The notes below the pieces were generated by a model that saw only the letters and a list, made by a program, of their open reading frames with translations, made no database searches and had not been told where the DNA came from. The translations under genes were made by a program, and so were the position numbers. A DNA stretch of 64,000 nucleotides from Chrysomallon squamiferum (Eukaryota; Mollusca; Gastropoda; Neomphalida; Peltospiridae): NCBI GenBank assembly GCA_012295275.1, contig CM022679.1, forward strand, positions 20,586,342-20,650,341. The letters run 5' to 3'. Within the stretch, counting starts at the first letter, position 1, and the number at the start of each line of letters is the position of its first letter. Shown piece by piece: positions 17,808 to 32,407 of this stretch.

Positions 17808-18657
17808 TGTTGTTGTTGTTGTTGTTGTTGTTGTCGTGGTCGTCATTTTCTTACTGTTATGAAATTTTTTCATTTGAACAGTAGAAAACATCATAATAAA
17901 GTTCCAGACCGGTTTATCATAAACTTTATGAAACTGATATGTATTTATGGCTATATAAATATTTCAGGTTATATTTTTTTAATAATAAAAAAAACAAAAA
18001 AACCCCACCACCCCCCAAAAAAACACACAAAAAAACGTATGGGACCTTAACAAAAATATCCACCGGCTTAGACAAATAAATAGTCACAAAAAATAACCCA
18101 ACCTCTAAACCAATCCTTCACCCAATAACGCGTCGACTACCTTACTTCGCATTGAAAACTACCAGTGAGACCAGTCACTTTTGTCATCGCAGATATCAGT
18201 ACGTCACAGGAAACCTTTGCTAGACAGTTATGAACAACATTCCTATATCTATACAGGCGAATCATGAACAACTATACTCCATCATAATTATAATTTGACT
18301 TATTTGTCAAAGACCTTCGTTTTCAACGGTGATTACACGGGAACTAATTCTTTGTTTAACTCTTGTATTCCTGCGCTAATTAGGTTTCAAGACTGGTCGC
18401 TCAGTCTTCAAGAAAAGTTAACCAAGCAGAAGAGTTGTGCTGGATGTTTACGCTATCTATGATATTTATTTACCTTACTTGGTCATTGATCGCAAAAACG
18501 CATGCATGGTACGAACCAGATAGAAGTAAAATGCAATTAATGCTGATGCCACATAGCGTCTTACCTGGCTGCCGGCGACATGAAAGTATCGTGTGACAGT
18601 GACAGTTACCTGTAGTGTATTGATAGACTGTCGACGGACTGGACTTGTAGTCAGAGG
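16111..18657. other. Intergenic region and presumed MPRIP promoter/5' UTR
   Basis: The region is AT-rich with an (AAT)n run at 16374-16408 and a compound AAT/TTG repeat at 17772-17834. The last 500 bases before the MPRIP start are less AT-rich and include ACAGTGACAGTTACC-type sequence, consistent with a 5' UTR. No transcription start can be fixed. I see no convincing gene here. Confidence 0.5.
17772..17834. repeat. Compound (AAT)12-(TTG)9 microsatellite
   Basis: A pure AAT run switches directly into a pure TTG run, producing poly-Asn/poly-Cys or poly-Ile/poly-Thr artefact frames on the two strands. Confidence 0.95.
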
Positions 18658-18669
18658 TAAACAACAAAA

Positions 18670-18780
18670 ATGGCATCGAAGTGCAGGAAATTTGTGCCTA
18701 ATATTTTCAACAGAAGCAAATGTCAGAACTGTTTCGGAGCTAAGGAGTGTCATTCTGCCGAGGCACTTGAAAATAACAAG
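18670..18780 (+). CDS. MPRIP: MPRIP exon 1: conserved Cys-containing N-terminus
   Basis: The exon encodes 37 residues starting [18 protein letters not shown] and continuing through [10 protein letters not shown]. This is the signature N-terminus of MPRIP, with Cys residues at positions 5, 18, 21 and 27. The donor AAG|GTAATG leaves phase 0, and the next exon begins in phase 0 about 21.9 kb downstream. Confidence 0.93.
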
Positions 18781-21700
18781 GTAATGAAATTATCCATTAG
18801 GCTATTAATTGACAATTAATTGCAGTTTGTTTGTTTGGAAAATTCGTTTTGTCTAAAATTATGCTAGACGTTTGAAGTAAGCATTTTAACTGGCATTTCT
18901 TTCGTTTCTTTTTCATTTTCTTAATGCTAAAAACTATATATAAACAAAAGAACAGGCAATATATTTTAAATTTTAAGGAATTAGCTGCATGCATAAATGT
19001 ACAGGATTGATTGTATTTTTATTTTTAACTGGTCTGGGGTTTCTTGTTGTTTATATTTACTTGTTACTCAATAAACTAAAAATGCTTTGTCAACAGATAA
19101 CAGTTTACATTAATTTCACCTTTAACCAAAAGCATTTTATGAATCTTAATTCATATTAAAAAAAAAAGGTATTTAAAAATTTGAGTTAATTATATTTTTA
19201 AAATGACTGAGAACTGTGTTTAAGATATAATTACTTAATTAACACTTTAATTAAACATGTTGCTATAATTATAATTTGTAAATTTAACTGCTACATTTAA
19301 ATCTTTATATTCATTTTAATTAAAAATGTATAGATATTTAACAATTAAAATGAAACAGAGAATATTTATTAATTTAATTTGTATACAGTGTGTGTATTAT
19401 TTAAGCAAAAACATTTTTTTTTTTTTAAATGTCTGAGTAATAAAACAAATTGCCATATAATGTACATAAACAGGCTTCTAATTTATTTATAATTACTGTA
19501 TGATAAAAATCAGAATATATAAACTCTTAAATGGATCTGGTCATGTAATCAATGTCAGTCTGAAACACATTACATGTTCTGGTAATCTGATTACTTACTC
19601 TCTCTTACTGCATTCCCAAACTTGAGTAATAATGCAATAACAGGCACTGAAAAGTAATGCAGAGAAAACATACTGACATCTGTTTATGTTTTGACTTTTT
19701 GTTTTTTGTTTTTTATATTTTATTTTTTAATCTTTTGATTTAAATAACTGATAAAGTAGAAATATTGGAGTTGATCTCTAGTTCATGTAACAGTATATCT
19801 GGGAATGGATTTGTAAGATCTTCCTTCACAATTTATCAAAAATCTAGGTTTCTTAATCATCTAGTGATTTAATTTTCTGTAAACATCTTATAATGTTATG
19901 CTTCAGTGGTTTCCATTTTCTTTGACTTCTCTAGATAGAAGAATTAGAAGTTCTGATCCTGTCAATAGTATTTTTTTAATGCACACAATGGTATATAATA
20001 ATTTGTATGCACAACAAAATCTTTAACAAAAAACTGAAGTAAGATATCTCAACTAAATTGTTCAACATTTGTATAGACTTATCATTCCGCTAAACTCACT
20101 TTAAAAGTGAAATTTGATTCCAATGCCTCTGTGATACTCACACATAAACTTGCAGACTCACCTCTAGTCTGTGTATTGAACACACCTTGTTTACATTTAA
20201 AAATAACCACACCTTTTTAATCTCTATTGCTTAACTTTATGAGGCAGGTGAATGCAGAGGTGGCATTTGATAAAACTATTTTCACCTTTGTGTGAGTAGA
20301 TTAAATTATGTTCAGTGTAAATACATTCCTAAACATAACCAAACTTTATGCATTTTGTTAAGTGTTATTTTGTGGTCTCAAACAGATCTATGTATGTCTG
20401 TGTTTAGTTTAACCAGTTGGTTCTATGATATTTGTAGTTTTTCTTCCATGAAATTTTTTCTTTATGGCACCATCCCTGTTTGTATAAAAATGCCATTATA
20501 ATGTTATTCCTTTTCCATTTATTTTATTTTTGTACATCAATGAAATCAGTTCAGATCTGTTGAAATGCCAGCAGGGTATTTACCTTGTATCTTTACCTAA
20601 GAGTTGAAATTTGTAATAAGAGAGTCAAAGAATCAAAATTTTGTTACCAGTGTCATAACTGACATATAACAAGTCTGACATTTTTATACATATATATTTT
20701 TAAAATTACAGTCTTGTGCATTGAAAAAAGTAGTATACTGTCAAAAAAACTTGACAGTTTCTGGTGTTTAAATGTTGAAAAAACACTGACAGTGGATCAT
20801 TGTTTCAATCCTTGAACAGATGAATGAACAACTTATATGACTTCCTTACTGTGCAGATCTCATCTTATCCACCTGATACAAATGAAAATTAGGTCAACCT
20901 AATGAATATTAACTGAGCAATAGTGAATATTTTTATTTGTACAATTGATGAATGAATAGTTAGTTGGATTAACTTTGATACAATTTTTATATATACAAAA
21001 CCTTATTTTATTTTTATTCATTTCTTGATCGTCACTGTTATTAAAATACTGATTTTCCTTTTTTAAAATACAACTTATTTGAAAGATAGTTTCATTTACA
21101 GTAATGCTCAAAAGTAAATGAAATTTGTACAACACGACAACATTCAAGCTGAAGTTCATTGCTGTTGCCAAAAACCCCCAGCAAATGTGCAGTGGCATGT
21201 GAATTTGGAGATGGAACAAGGAAAAATGTGAAATGTGCACAAAAACTCTTTAAAAAGAAGCAGTCTGTTGCAGCTTAATGCAGAGATAGTAAAAACCTAA
21301 AACAAATGATAATTTTGTTGATGGGTTTACTTCCATGGCCAGATTGTAATCAAAATAATGCTTGATATATGAGTGTGTATGCGTGTGGGTAGGTAGGTGT
21401 GTTTATATAAGCACACACACACACACACACACACACAGATGTAAAACCAAACTGCCATTCATATAAAAGTGACAAATTGCATATAAGCATATGCCTTCCA
21501 CTGCCAGATGTGATGATATGGTTGAGGAGTTTCTTTGTTTTATCAGCTGAAATGAAAGATATCCTTAGGTGAAACATAACACAGACAGGACACTAGCCTC
21601 TTGAAGATCTTCCATGCAGATGGGTAATTTTATCAAGGCTGACCTCTCTACTTGTAAAATCTTAAAGCAAAACATCTGCATCAGATAGAGAATGCTGTAT

Positions 21701-22173
21701 GATCTACAGTTACAAGGGAGATATGACACTTGGCCTGTTCATGTTTCCATAATGAACCTGCATCAAATTTGGCAATAATCCCATTTTCTTATCCATGGCT
21801 GTTCAACACTAACTTGCTAATCATCCACTAAAGATGATTTAATTTCTGCTGACATTATCTTCTAAAGGTCTACGTTTTTTCTTTTAAAATTTATTATTGG
21901 TTGCTAATCATTTTAAAGTAAAGGATATGTGTAAATAGGATTATAAATGTATTCAAAATATTTATTTCCCATTCATTCCATTTTTATTTTTATTCATTAT
22001 TATTTTTTTCTTTTTACCTTTTTTTATGTTCTTTTTATTTAAAAAAAAAAATAAAAATAATAATAAAAATAAATAAAATAGTTATTAACAGTAAAATAAG
22101 AAAACTGTATTGTACATTAATTTTATTCTTTGTGAATGCACTGACTTGGAAATATATATTTTCAGAGTACACC

Positions 22174-22220
<47 letters not shown>

Positions 22221-23515
22221 TATATATATACACATACACATACACATACACATAGATATTAAAAAAAAAAAAAATTCTTTTACAACTAGCATTTTATTTT
22301 ACACTGGAAAATTTTCATTTCTGTGGCCTGAAATTAAAGACTTTCACAGTTGTGATGATTTAACCAGCATTTCTTCACTGAAACAGATTTTGCTCTGTTA
22401 ATGTTTTTGTCTGCATTTTGCTTTCAAAGCAGCAAACATAAAAGAAGTTAATGGTGTATGTCTAGTTCTGATGGCAGCTGGTACAGAGCGGGTCTAATTT
22501 CATGGGGTGCTGCTGTCATCTGAGCAAACATTGGTACAAAATAAAGTTTAAAAACCCAGACACACACATACACATACACAAAACAAGAATAAGAAGCTTT
22601 CTTGTTTGTTTTGCATTTAAATGTATTTTAGGCTGACTTGTTTATCGTTGTGGAAAATCAGATGTTACTATGATTTTACAGTTTTCAAAAATCAGATAAC
22701 ATTGAAAAGGATCTCCAGGTCTTTTCACAGAAGATTACTGAAAGTATGTGTACAGATAGTCAGTTTTATTATTTTGGTTTTTTTTTTTTGATGGCCTGAT
22801 ATGATACAAACAGAAGTAATCAAATACACTTAACCTATATGAGAGGTGTGTGATAGTTTATATAGGTCAGTTGATAAACATTCTTCATATCCTATCTGAA
22901 ATGTGCATATTTCATTTTTTATATAGAACCACCAATCAAAAACAAGCTCTTTGTTGTCACTATTAAAGCAACGATTTGAATTCTGTCCATTCTGACCATT
23001 AATATTAAAATGATTTATTTTTAAACACTTTTTTATTCAGTTGTTTGAAATATGCTTGTTCCATTTTTAATTTTGAACCAATGAAAATAATTCTTTTCCT
23101 CATCAATATTAAAATTATTATTTGAATCAGTTCAGTGTTTGTGAATGGGACAAGTAGTCGATGGTTTGGTTTGGTGTTTTAAGTGTTACGTTTCAGTTTG
23201 AATAACAAAAATATAATGGAATGGCAGTTTTATAAGAAGCAGAAAAAAAAGAAAAAAAGAAGATATAACCAAAATATTGAAACAGAATAAAACCCTTTAG
23301 AAATCAAACAAGTTTAAAAAACAGGAGAAGATAATAACCAATAATTTAAATTTTTAAAATAAAAAACTAATGCAGAAATTTGTGAGGAATTTAAATCATA
23401 AAAACTTTTTATGTTACAGAACTATTTCCTATATATCTTTTTTTTATTGTTGTTGTTTTTGAACAAATACTTTAAAATTTGATGCATTTTTTCAGTAAAA
23501 TGTTTTAGCCAATGA

Positions 23516-23557
<42 letters not shown>

Positions 23558-24885
23558 ATGCGTGCGTGCATGCATGCATGCTGACACTTTCTAGCTGGTC
23601 TCATCATGTTTGAAATGTCAGATTTTCAGTAGCCCCTGTGTGTTGCATGCTGCACCAGTTTGACAGAAATTCTCCAAAAAGCAGAAAGTACTTAACTCTT
23701 TCACCTTTCAAACCTGACATTTATCACAACCTCACCTATGTTATTTGTGACTCTTGTCTTTGCTGATTTTGTTGATAATCATGCACTCAGTTAAAAGGGT
23801 TAACTTGTCAGTAAAGGTTTGTTTGCTGTGATGTTTATTTAAATTTGTATTTCAGTAGTTTCTTCATTGTGACCAGGTTAGGAACACTTTATGTAAATTT
23901 GTTTTATACACAACCAAATTCTACTCACAATATTCCTAACAGTATTTGTTTTCATCTTGGTTTGTTTATTTTAAACCTAAACTTCGCTGGAAGAAAAGTT
24001 GATTATAAAATAAGGAATAACCTAAATGACTAGCTTAGAAATACTTTATGTAAATTTGGTTTAGATACAACTAAAATTTGATTTAGAATGCCACTTTGGT
24101 GGTATATGCAAATAGCCTAACAGTATTTGTTACTGAACCCTTCCAAATTATTGTTTTATTATAGTAACCAATTTTTGCTAGAAATACAGTCTGACTTTAA
24201 AATTATGAATAACCTAAATGCATTGGTTTATGTATAAAACAATTTAAAAAAAAAAAAAGCTTAAAAAATAATAATAAAATAAAATAAAGAAGAATGCATT
24301 CATTGGTTAGCATATACTACTGGAAATAAAGTATTATAATACAATAATAATTTTTAAGAATATTTGCCTGTGAATGTGTTACTTTTTTTTTAATGCAGCA
24401 TTTGTGCAAAACAATGTGGGGAAAAAAAGAAAAACCCATAATAAACTGAGATAATCTTTCCAGCTAGTTATCACCTTTTTCTATCATGGATCAGTTTACA
24501 AAATGACATCATTTAAAAAGGAAAAGAATGGCAGCCACTGTTTATCTAGAAAGGTTTATTAACTTGTTTTTCCAAACTGTGATTCTCATGTTGCTGTCTG
24601 CCAACATGATCCACCATTAACATATTAATTCTGAGTTTGACTGTTTTTCTGTTTTTGTTGTTAGATAAATGACTGCTACAAAAATGTGCTTTCAGTTAAT
24701 TTTGTGCAGAGACTAAACAGATTAACTGATGATCACAAACATGTTTGTAAGTTAGTTAATCTCTCTATAACTCAGATTTAACTGAAAAGAAACGGACTAT
24801 TCTTGCAAAAAGTAAGAAAAAGCAGACACATTAATTTCATATTGCATTTTAGTCTGCCTTCACTGATACATTAATTTTGTTATTG

Positions 24886-24923
<38 letters not shown>

Positions 24924-27900
24924 CTGCACACCTACTTATAATGAAATCAGAGGAAATATATGAAATATATTTGGAATACTAGTTACATGTACATTTTAGC
25001 TTTGTAGTAAATCATTTTATTTCCTGTGTTTACATACAATGCACAACAGCTGGTAACAAAAGCAGAGAAGTTAACACATCAGCTGATAAATGTGTTTGAA
25101 TAGTGTGCATATAACACACGTATCTGTTGGGTCTTTATCATATACGGTACATTTAGCTACATTTAAAATAAATTATATCTGAGTAATTCAGTATCTGAAT
25201 AGCTTTAAGTTAAGTTAGGTGGGATAAGGGATGGTATTTGTTACATAGTCAGGTAGGTGTAATATGTAATGTAGATGTATTACGATTAAGATCAATCTTG
25301 TGCTTGCCTAAGCTGTCAGTTTGTATGAAAATATTAAATTAAAATTGGTTAAAAAAATAAAAAAATAATAAACATACAATGTGTAACCAATCCTCTTTCA
25401 GATCTGTACTTACAATTATGTGAAGTTTTTAATCATTTTATTACTCATATTCAGGAGAGGTAAATTTATTTTTCTTTCTTTCTGAATCTTTTTTCTTTAA
25501 ATTTTTTCTTTATTTCTTAAGGAAATAACTTGCTAAACTTTCAGTTAAAAGCAGATACTTTAATTTCTTCCTTTTACGTCATCATCATCATCATTTTATT
25601 ATTTTATTATTATTATTATTATTATTAATTAATTAATTAAAAATTTAACACTATTTCAGTGAACTTTTCAACATTTTATTTATTTAAATAAATAAATTAA
25701 TTAAAAGTTCAAAGTTAACTACAGCTACCAAAACATTCTTCTTCTTCTTTTATATAGATAATCAAGCTGTTAAAATTTTAATGTTAACACCATTTACATG
25801 AACTTTTATTTCGAGCTCTACAAAAGACGGGATATTTACAAAGGCACTCAGTTTGTGTTTTTCTGTTTTTCTCGGTGTCTGGGCAGGTATGGTGTGTTAA
25901 ATATTTTACTAGACTGTCTATGAAGTTAAGCATTCATCTTGCTTAGTCAAGTAAGTTGAATAAAGATGAGAACAAACACTGGACTTCAGATCAAACAAAA
26001 ACTGGACACAGGTGATTTCACTCATTCATGCCTACAGGAACACTCATTTCCTTCAGCAGTTTTCATAGCCCAAGCAATCCTACATTAATTTCAGTTAGCT
26101 GCATGTTAGCCATTTTTGTGTTGAATGAATTCTGAAGCATATGTAGATCTGGCATTTAACTAATCCTTTACTAACTTCATACAGATGCAAGTTGGATATA
26201 AATATATATATGTTTAAAATTACATCACTAATATGTAAATTACTTACTTTAATTCTGTGCAGATGTTGGTTATAAGTTCATGGCCAGGCATGTGTTAGAA
26301 ATTATATTTGTTTATACAGAATGACCAAATTATACCTATTAGGTAATCCTAATTTCATGATTTATATTATGATGTGTCTTTAGAGAATAGCTTGCATGCA
26401 AATTCTGCGTAGAAAGACTTAGGAAGGGACAGAAATTTGGACTTTCATTATGTCTGTTCAGCAGAACAGTTGATCAGCAGTTAGAGTCCTGGCTTAATGA
26501 GTAATAGGTAGTTGAACCAAGTACTTGATTGAACACCTGTAGGATTTTTTGTGTTTTTTTAAAACTTTTCCAACGAGTGACTCACTGGCTAAACTCTGTG
26601 TCGGAACAACCCTTCATACATTCAATCTAACATCCTTGATCAATATCAAATGCATATCTTGTACTTTTTGTGTTGACAAGTTAATATTTCAGTAATATAG
26701 GGAAAGGTTTTTATAAAGGCTATTATGAATTTCATCTCTTGATTCAAACAGAAATAAATGTTGTCTAAAACAAATTAAAGTCTGTTTTCCTCACTTTTGA
26801 AATGTTCTCTTAAAAAGACCCCTTACTGCAAAACAGTGAGAACAGATCAGGGAATGTTTGAGGTTTTGTTCTGTATTATAATCTGTATGTTTCTTTCATG
26901 TAGTTACGTGGGATAGGTTAATACAGAAAGTGTATTTGAAAGACTATTGATCCATTCATTTCTTATTATGCCTTTTTTCTACAACAGCATATATGTCTAA
27001 GAATAATATATTTTCTTTTTAGCTCTTCCTTAGATTTTAAATAATAACTGTTTAGCTTTATTTTGCAAATAATAGAAACTATTTAACAGAAGAATGAATA
27101 CAAAATATTAAAAGAATTAACCATATTTTGTTGCAAACATCAGTAACACAGACCATTTTAATAATATTTTTGTTTCTTTATTGCTGTAACTGCATTTTAA
27201 TTTTCTTAATCATCATCATCAACATTATTATCATTAAATGTAACATCATTATCATTATCATCGTCATGATTATGATTATGATTATGATTATGATTATGAT
27301 TATTATTAATATTATTATTAATATTATTAATATTATTATTATTATTATTATTATTATATTTTTTTGTTAAATTAATTAAAATTTAACACTGTTTATGTGA
27401 ATTTCAAAGATAAGGCTGCAGAAATTATTATCCTGTTAGACAGTGCTGTTTGTGCTGTCTGGCTTGGGTGCCAGACTTGTATACTTGGTTAAAGAAGTGT
27501 ACAGTGACCTGTAAGGTTTCCACAGGAGAATGATTGATGGGTTGACATGCTGACAGTAACTGTGGTGTACACAGACATCATCCCTGTGACCTCATTAATT
27601 AAAACTGGTTAGTACTGTGGCAGTACTTACCTGGCAATTCGGTAATGTCAATAACAGCTCTATGATGCATATATTAATGATTCAGTGGTTTGTTGTTATC
27701 AGATACTGAGCTCAGTTTATTATTATTATTATTTTAAATGACATGATATGATATGGTATTTTGTTTCAATTTTGTTTTGCAGAGAAAACAAACTGAATTA
27801 CTTGCCAATAAATAAAAATTATCAAAATTATATATCAACACACATCTACCTACACATAATCATTCATTAGTCATATGCTACAGATCTGAATCAATTTAAT

Positions 27901-30900
27901 TTTGTAATTTGATGTTGCACAATTAATGAAATACTAAAATTGAAATATAGTCTATTCATTTATAATTTAAAGCAAAACATATGTATGTTAATTCTACAAC
28001 ATTCCATTTATATCTCAATTAAGGTATTAATTTATCATTTAAAACGTTCAAAATAGTTAAAAAGAAAATAAATAATGATAATAATAATAAAATAAATGAC
28101 ACAGGGAACTGTTATTTTTGTAACCTCTTACTTAGGATAATAATCAAATGTATTAGATCATAGAAATATATGATCATCTGAAATAAACGAGTTGTTTTTT
28201 TTAAACAGTTTTCTATTTAGGATAATAACAAAACAAACCAGATAATAGAAATGCATTCTCATCTGAAATAAATTAACTTTGTTTTTGAAAAAAGATGTTT
28301 GTAAATCACTTTAGTAATGAACACGACTGAGTTAACATAAAAGTTGTGTTACAAGCATGTTGACTATGTCTTGTTTTTATTATGACTCACCAGGCACACA
28401 TCTTTGCTAATGGTTTTGATTTATAACTTATTAATGATGATAAGCCAGATGTGGTGTGAACAGAACACATGGATGTTATGTGCAGGTATTCTGAAGATGT
28501 GTGGTAAAAACTAATGGTGTGTTAGGTATTGGACATGAGTGTTAAAAGAATGATATCTGCTAGGTTTCATCTTTCAGTGTTCACCACTGTTAGATAAAAA
28601 AAAAAAAAAAAAAAAATAGATAAATTAAAGGTTTTATTTTTAATTTTTTAATTTTTTTTTTAGAACGCAGACTAAATAAAACACAGAAGTAAGGTAGAAG
28701 GAAAAGAAAAAGAATGTAGGGTATACATATAAAAGAAATACTTGTAACCTTCTTTACACATTGATGCCATTACATAATTAAAACAAAATTGTCTGTTTAA
28801 AATGGAATAGTTGAAAAATCAGTTAGCAGTAACTGATTTTCATATTTATATTTTTTGGAGACAATCAACAATTTTTCAAATCATTAAAGAAACTTATATA
28901 ATGTTTTGAAGCTTATCTGATGATGTAATAAGAAATAATGTTGAAACAGAATGTTTTATTTTTTTTGGTAATCAAATACAAATATATTTTTTTTTCAGTG
29001 GAATTATATTTCCTTTTTCTTATGACATCATGTAGAACACAAATCTACACCTTTCTCGTTTGTTAATAACAATAAGCCATCTCTCATTTTGTTTTGGCAG
29101 GCAGCCATAATCATCATGTAAAACGAGCATTTTAAAAGCTAACATATCACAGAAGCAATCTAGTAATGTGGAAATTGGCAATGGAGATAAAAACTGCTGA
29201 AAAGAAGCAGTGAAAATGAACCATGAAACTTACAACAGATTGTCTGTAGGTAAATTTTGAGGATGGGGGATAATAAATTGCACATGTAGACCCCAGTCTT
29301 AACACTTCAAAGCAGGCTGGGAATGCGTAACAGTGATATATATCCAATCCAGATGACCTGTAGTTCGGACTTGCATGTTTTATTCATGGTGTTAACCCTC
29401 AGCTCAAAATATGTGTTCACACCTCTGTTGTTTTGTAATTTTTTTATCTCTGATCTTTGATGAAAATTGAAGTAACCGAGATTAGATAGCTTACCTTAGA
29501 CTTTACCTGCAAAAATAATCTAGTATTAAATTTCAGCTGTATTGCAAAATGTTGGAGAGGTAATTTGAAATTTAGTGTGGTATCTCAGTTCAGTATGTTC
29601 TTATCAGTATAAGTGTGTGTTATATATATGCACTTCAGATGATGGTATTTTGTGTGAAAATGTGCCAGATGTGGTAGTCTACATTTAAGACCTGTAAAGG
29701 TCCACTTTAAAATAAAAAATTTAGGTACTTCAAATGTCACCATGATGACAAAGGTATTTTATTTGTTCCTTATTATACTGATGCATTATTGTGAACCTTC
29801 AAATTATTTTTTTAAGATTTAAAAAATTAGAAAGCTATTTAAATCTCTACATCATCCTCTTTGTGGCAAAAGGAAGATGTTTTATTTGTGTTCATAATAT
29901 GATTTCTTTCAGTGCCTTGTGGTAACAGATACTGATGTCTCACAGTTGTTTTGGAATCCATGTTTCATCACACAAACATCCATTAGAAATGAAATTATGG
30001 TTTGCTTCACTGTGTAGCTTAATGTATGTACAAAGAATGTTTTGTGCACTGGTATTTATTTACATATACAAACATACATACAATACAATAATATTAAGAA
30101 TTGTTATATAGCTGCATATGCATAAACACTATTTAGAGACAAAACTCAGAATAAAGACATTTTTTTCCCTTTCATCTTTCTTAATTTATTTTTATTTACT
30201 TGTGTTTTTAATATGTAAACCATATAAATACATAACAGATACATATACTATGCTTGAATAAATAACAACATACAAATTTACACAAAGAGAAATACATAAA
30301 TTCATATAAATATACATAAGAAGTAAAACTTCATCATATCAATGTAGGAATTTCTCATCAGGTGCCTGATGATGTTTTTTCTATGCAGAAATATATATTT
30401 AAATTTAAAAGTAAATTCTTAACACACCCAGGGTAATGTTTTCATATGCAGCTTTTTAATTTTATCTCTAACAAATATGTAATATAACATTAAACACCTC
30501 AGTGTGAAATTAATTATATAGTCATTTTAATTTCTGCTAAAAAATTCTTCCAGACAATTATATATATTGCTAGTATATTCAGAACTGTGAAATATGATAA
30601 CATTCATGAAAATGTTTTGAGATTAGCAATAGGTTTGCATTTTTATTTTTGTATTAGCAGTCAAAAGAAAAAAGAAGGAAAAAAAAACATGTTTTACATC
30701 AAGTTTCATTTTTAGAATGTTTACTTGCCATTTTATCATTTGTTTATCTGTGAGATGATGAGAACCATGACAAAGCATTCTGTGGATCCAAATTAATTAT
30801 TAATTTAAAAAAAATGACCTTAAATTCAAAACCCAAAAGGTATTTTAATTTTGATATAACAACATATAATATAATTCTTTTTTTCATGATATATCTTCAT

Positions 30901-32372
30901 TAAGTAATTCATTGTTATTGTCCAATACTTGAAAGATATATCATTACCTAACACCATATAAATACATAACAGATACATTCTTGTGTTTATAAATATAATA
31001 TATCATGTTTAGGTGCCTGATGATGTTTTTTCTAACATTAGTTCTTGTGTTTATAAATAATATATTATGTTTACTGAAATTATCACTTTTCTGCAGCACC
31101 TAAAAGACAAGTCAGTGTGATGAAAACTTAACTGTCTTTATATTTTTACAAGTTTTTATATGTTATTGTTTTTTAAATTGTGCTGTGTCAATACTGAAAA
31201 TAAACTGCAAAATGTTAAAACTAACAACCACCAAAGTTTGTCAAATTTTAATTTTGTACTATATCTAGGTTAAAGAATTTATTTTATTTTATTATTTTAA
31301 ATACTGTGTTAACACTCCAAAAATGTTGCAGAATCTAGCATCTGTTGTCTTTTGTCAAAATTTCATTATGATCTTTGTTACAGAATGCATTATCACATTA
31401 TTAATTCTAAATTCTATGTCAACATACAGAAGGCCCTGCTAAATTGTAAAACAACTTCCATTTTTTTTGTAAACACTGTCTTTGTTACTTTCATTTGTCA
31501 TATTGTAACTGTATGTGTTTCACCAGGCACTTTCCTTCCATGTCCATGTCAAGCGATTGTTACATCAGTGTCATGTCTGGTGTCAGTTCCGTGTTGTAAA
31601 GCAAACAGAACTCATTTTGTATGATGAAAAGTAAGAATATGACAAAACGTCTTGCAATAATTCAGCTGGGCATTATGTAATGCTAAGCATGCTTTTGTCA
31701 TAAGAAACATAAAGTAAATATTCAGATAAAATCATTAAAACAACAACAAAAAACCCTAAAAAAAACAACAAATAAAAAATGTTTCTTTACATATTTATTC
31801 TCAAAAAGATCTGCTGTTTAATACTTCTAATTAATTATTATTAATTTCAATATGTTATTAATGTTACTATTTTTATTAAAATGGTCATTAAAATAGTTTT
31901 GGGGAAAGTGGGCATATGAGGGTCAGATATTTTGGGCCAGATTTAATTTTACATTTTAGCTTTAAACTGCAACTATATACATCTATAATGCTTGAATACC
32001 TATGGTTTAGAAAAACAGACTTCATAAATTCAGCCCATGATATGTTTATGACATCAGTGTAACGCTGGTACTATATTATAATAACTGTAGCTAATTTAGC
32101 CAGGAATTGAATCAAGTGTAAGTGTCATAAAAACATTAAGGAAACATTGAGATAAATGATTTTTCTACATCGTACTGATGTTGTGTTATGTATTTTGTGT
32201 TACTTTCAGTAATAAAACTATTTGAGGCATTTAGTCATAAATTAAAAGCTATTTGAGAAATTTTGACTAAAAAACCCTAAAACCCCCCAAAAAAAGAGAA
32301 ACAAAAAAGAAGAAAGAAATAGAAAAAAGCCTCCAAAACTCCAAACATTTAAATCTGTAAATAAGAAATCAG

Positions 32373-32407
<35 letters not shown>

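Noticed and set aside
18475-18784. Open frames on both strands overlapping the MPRIP first exon
   Set aside because: Shadows of the real exon and its 5' UTR in other frames.
31352-31624. 90-codon open frame in intron 1 with several Cys residues
   Set aside because: No start context, splice sites or recognisable domain; consistent with chance in a less AT-rich patch.
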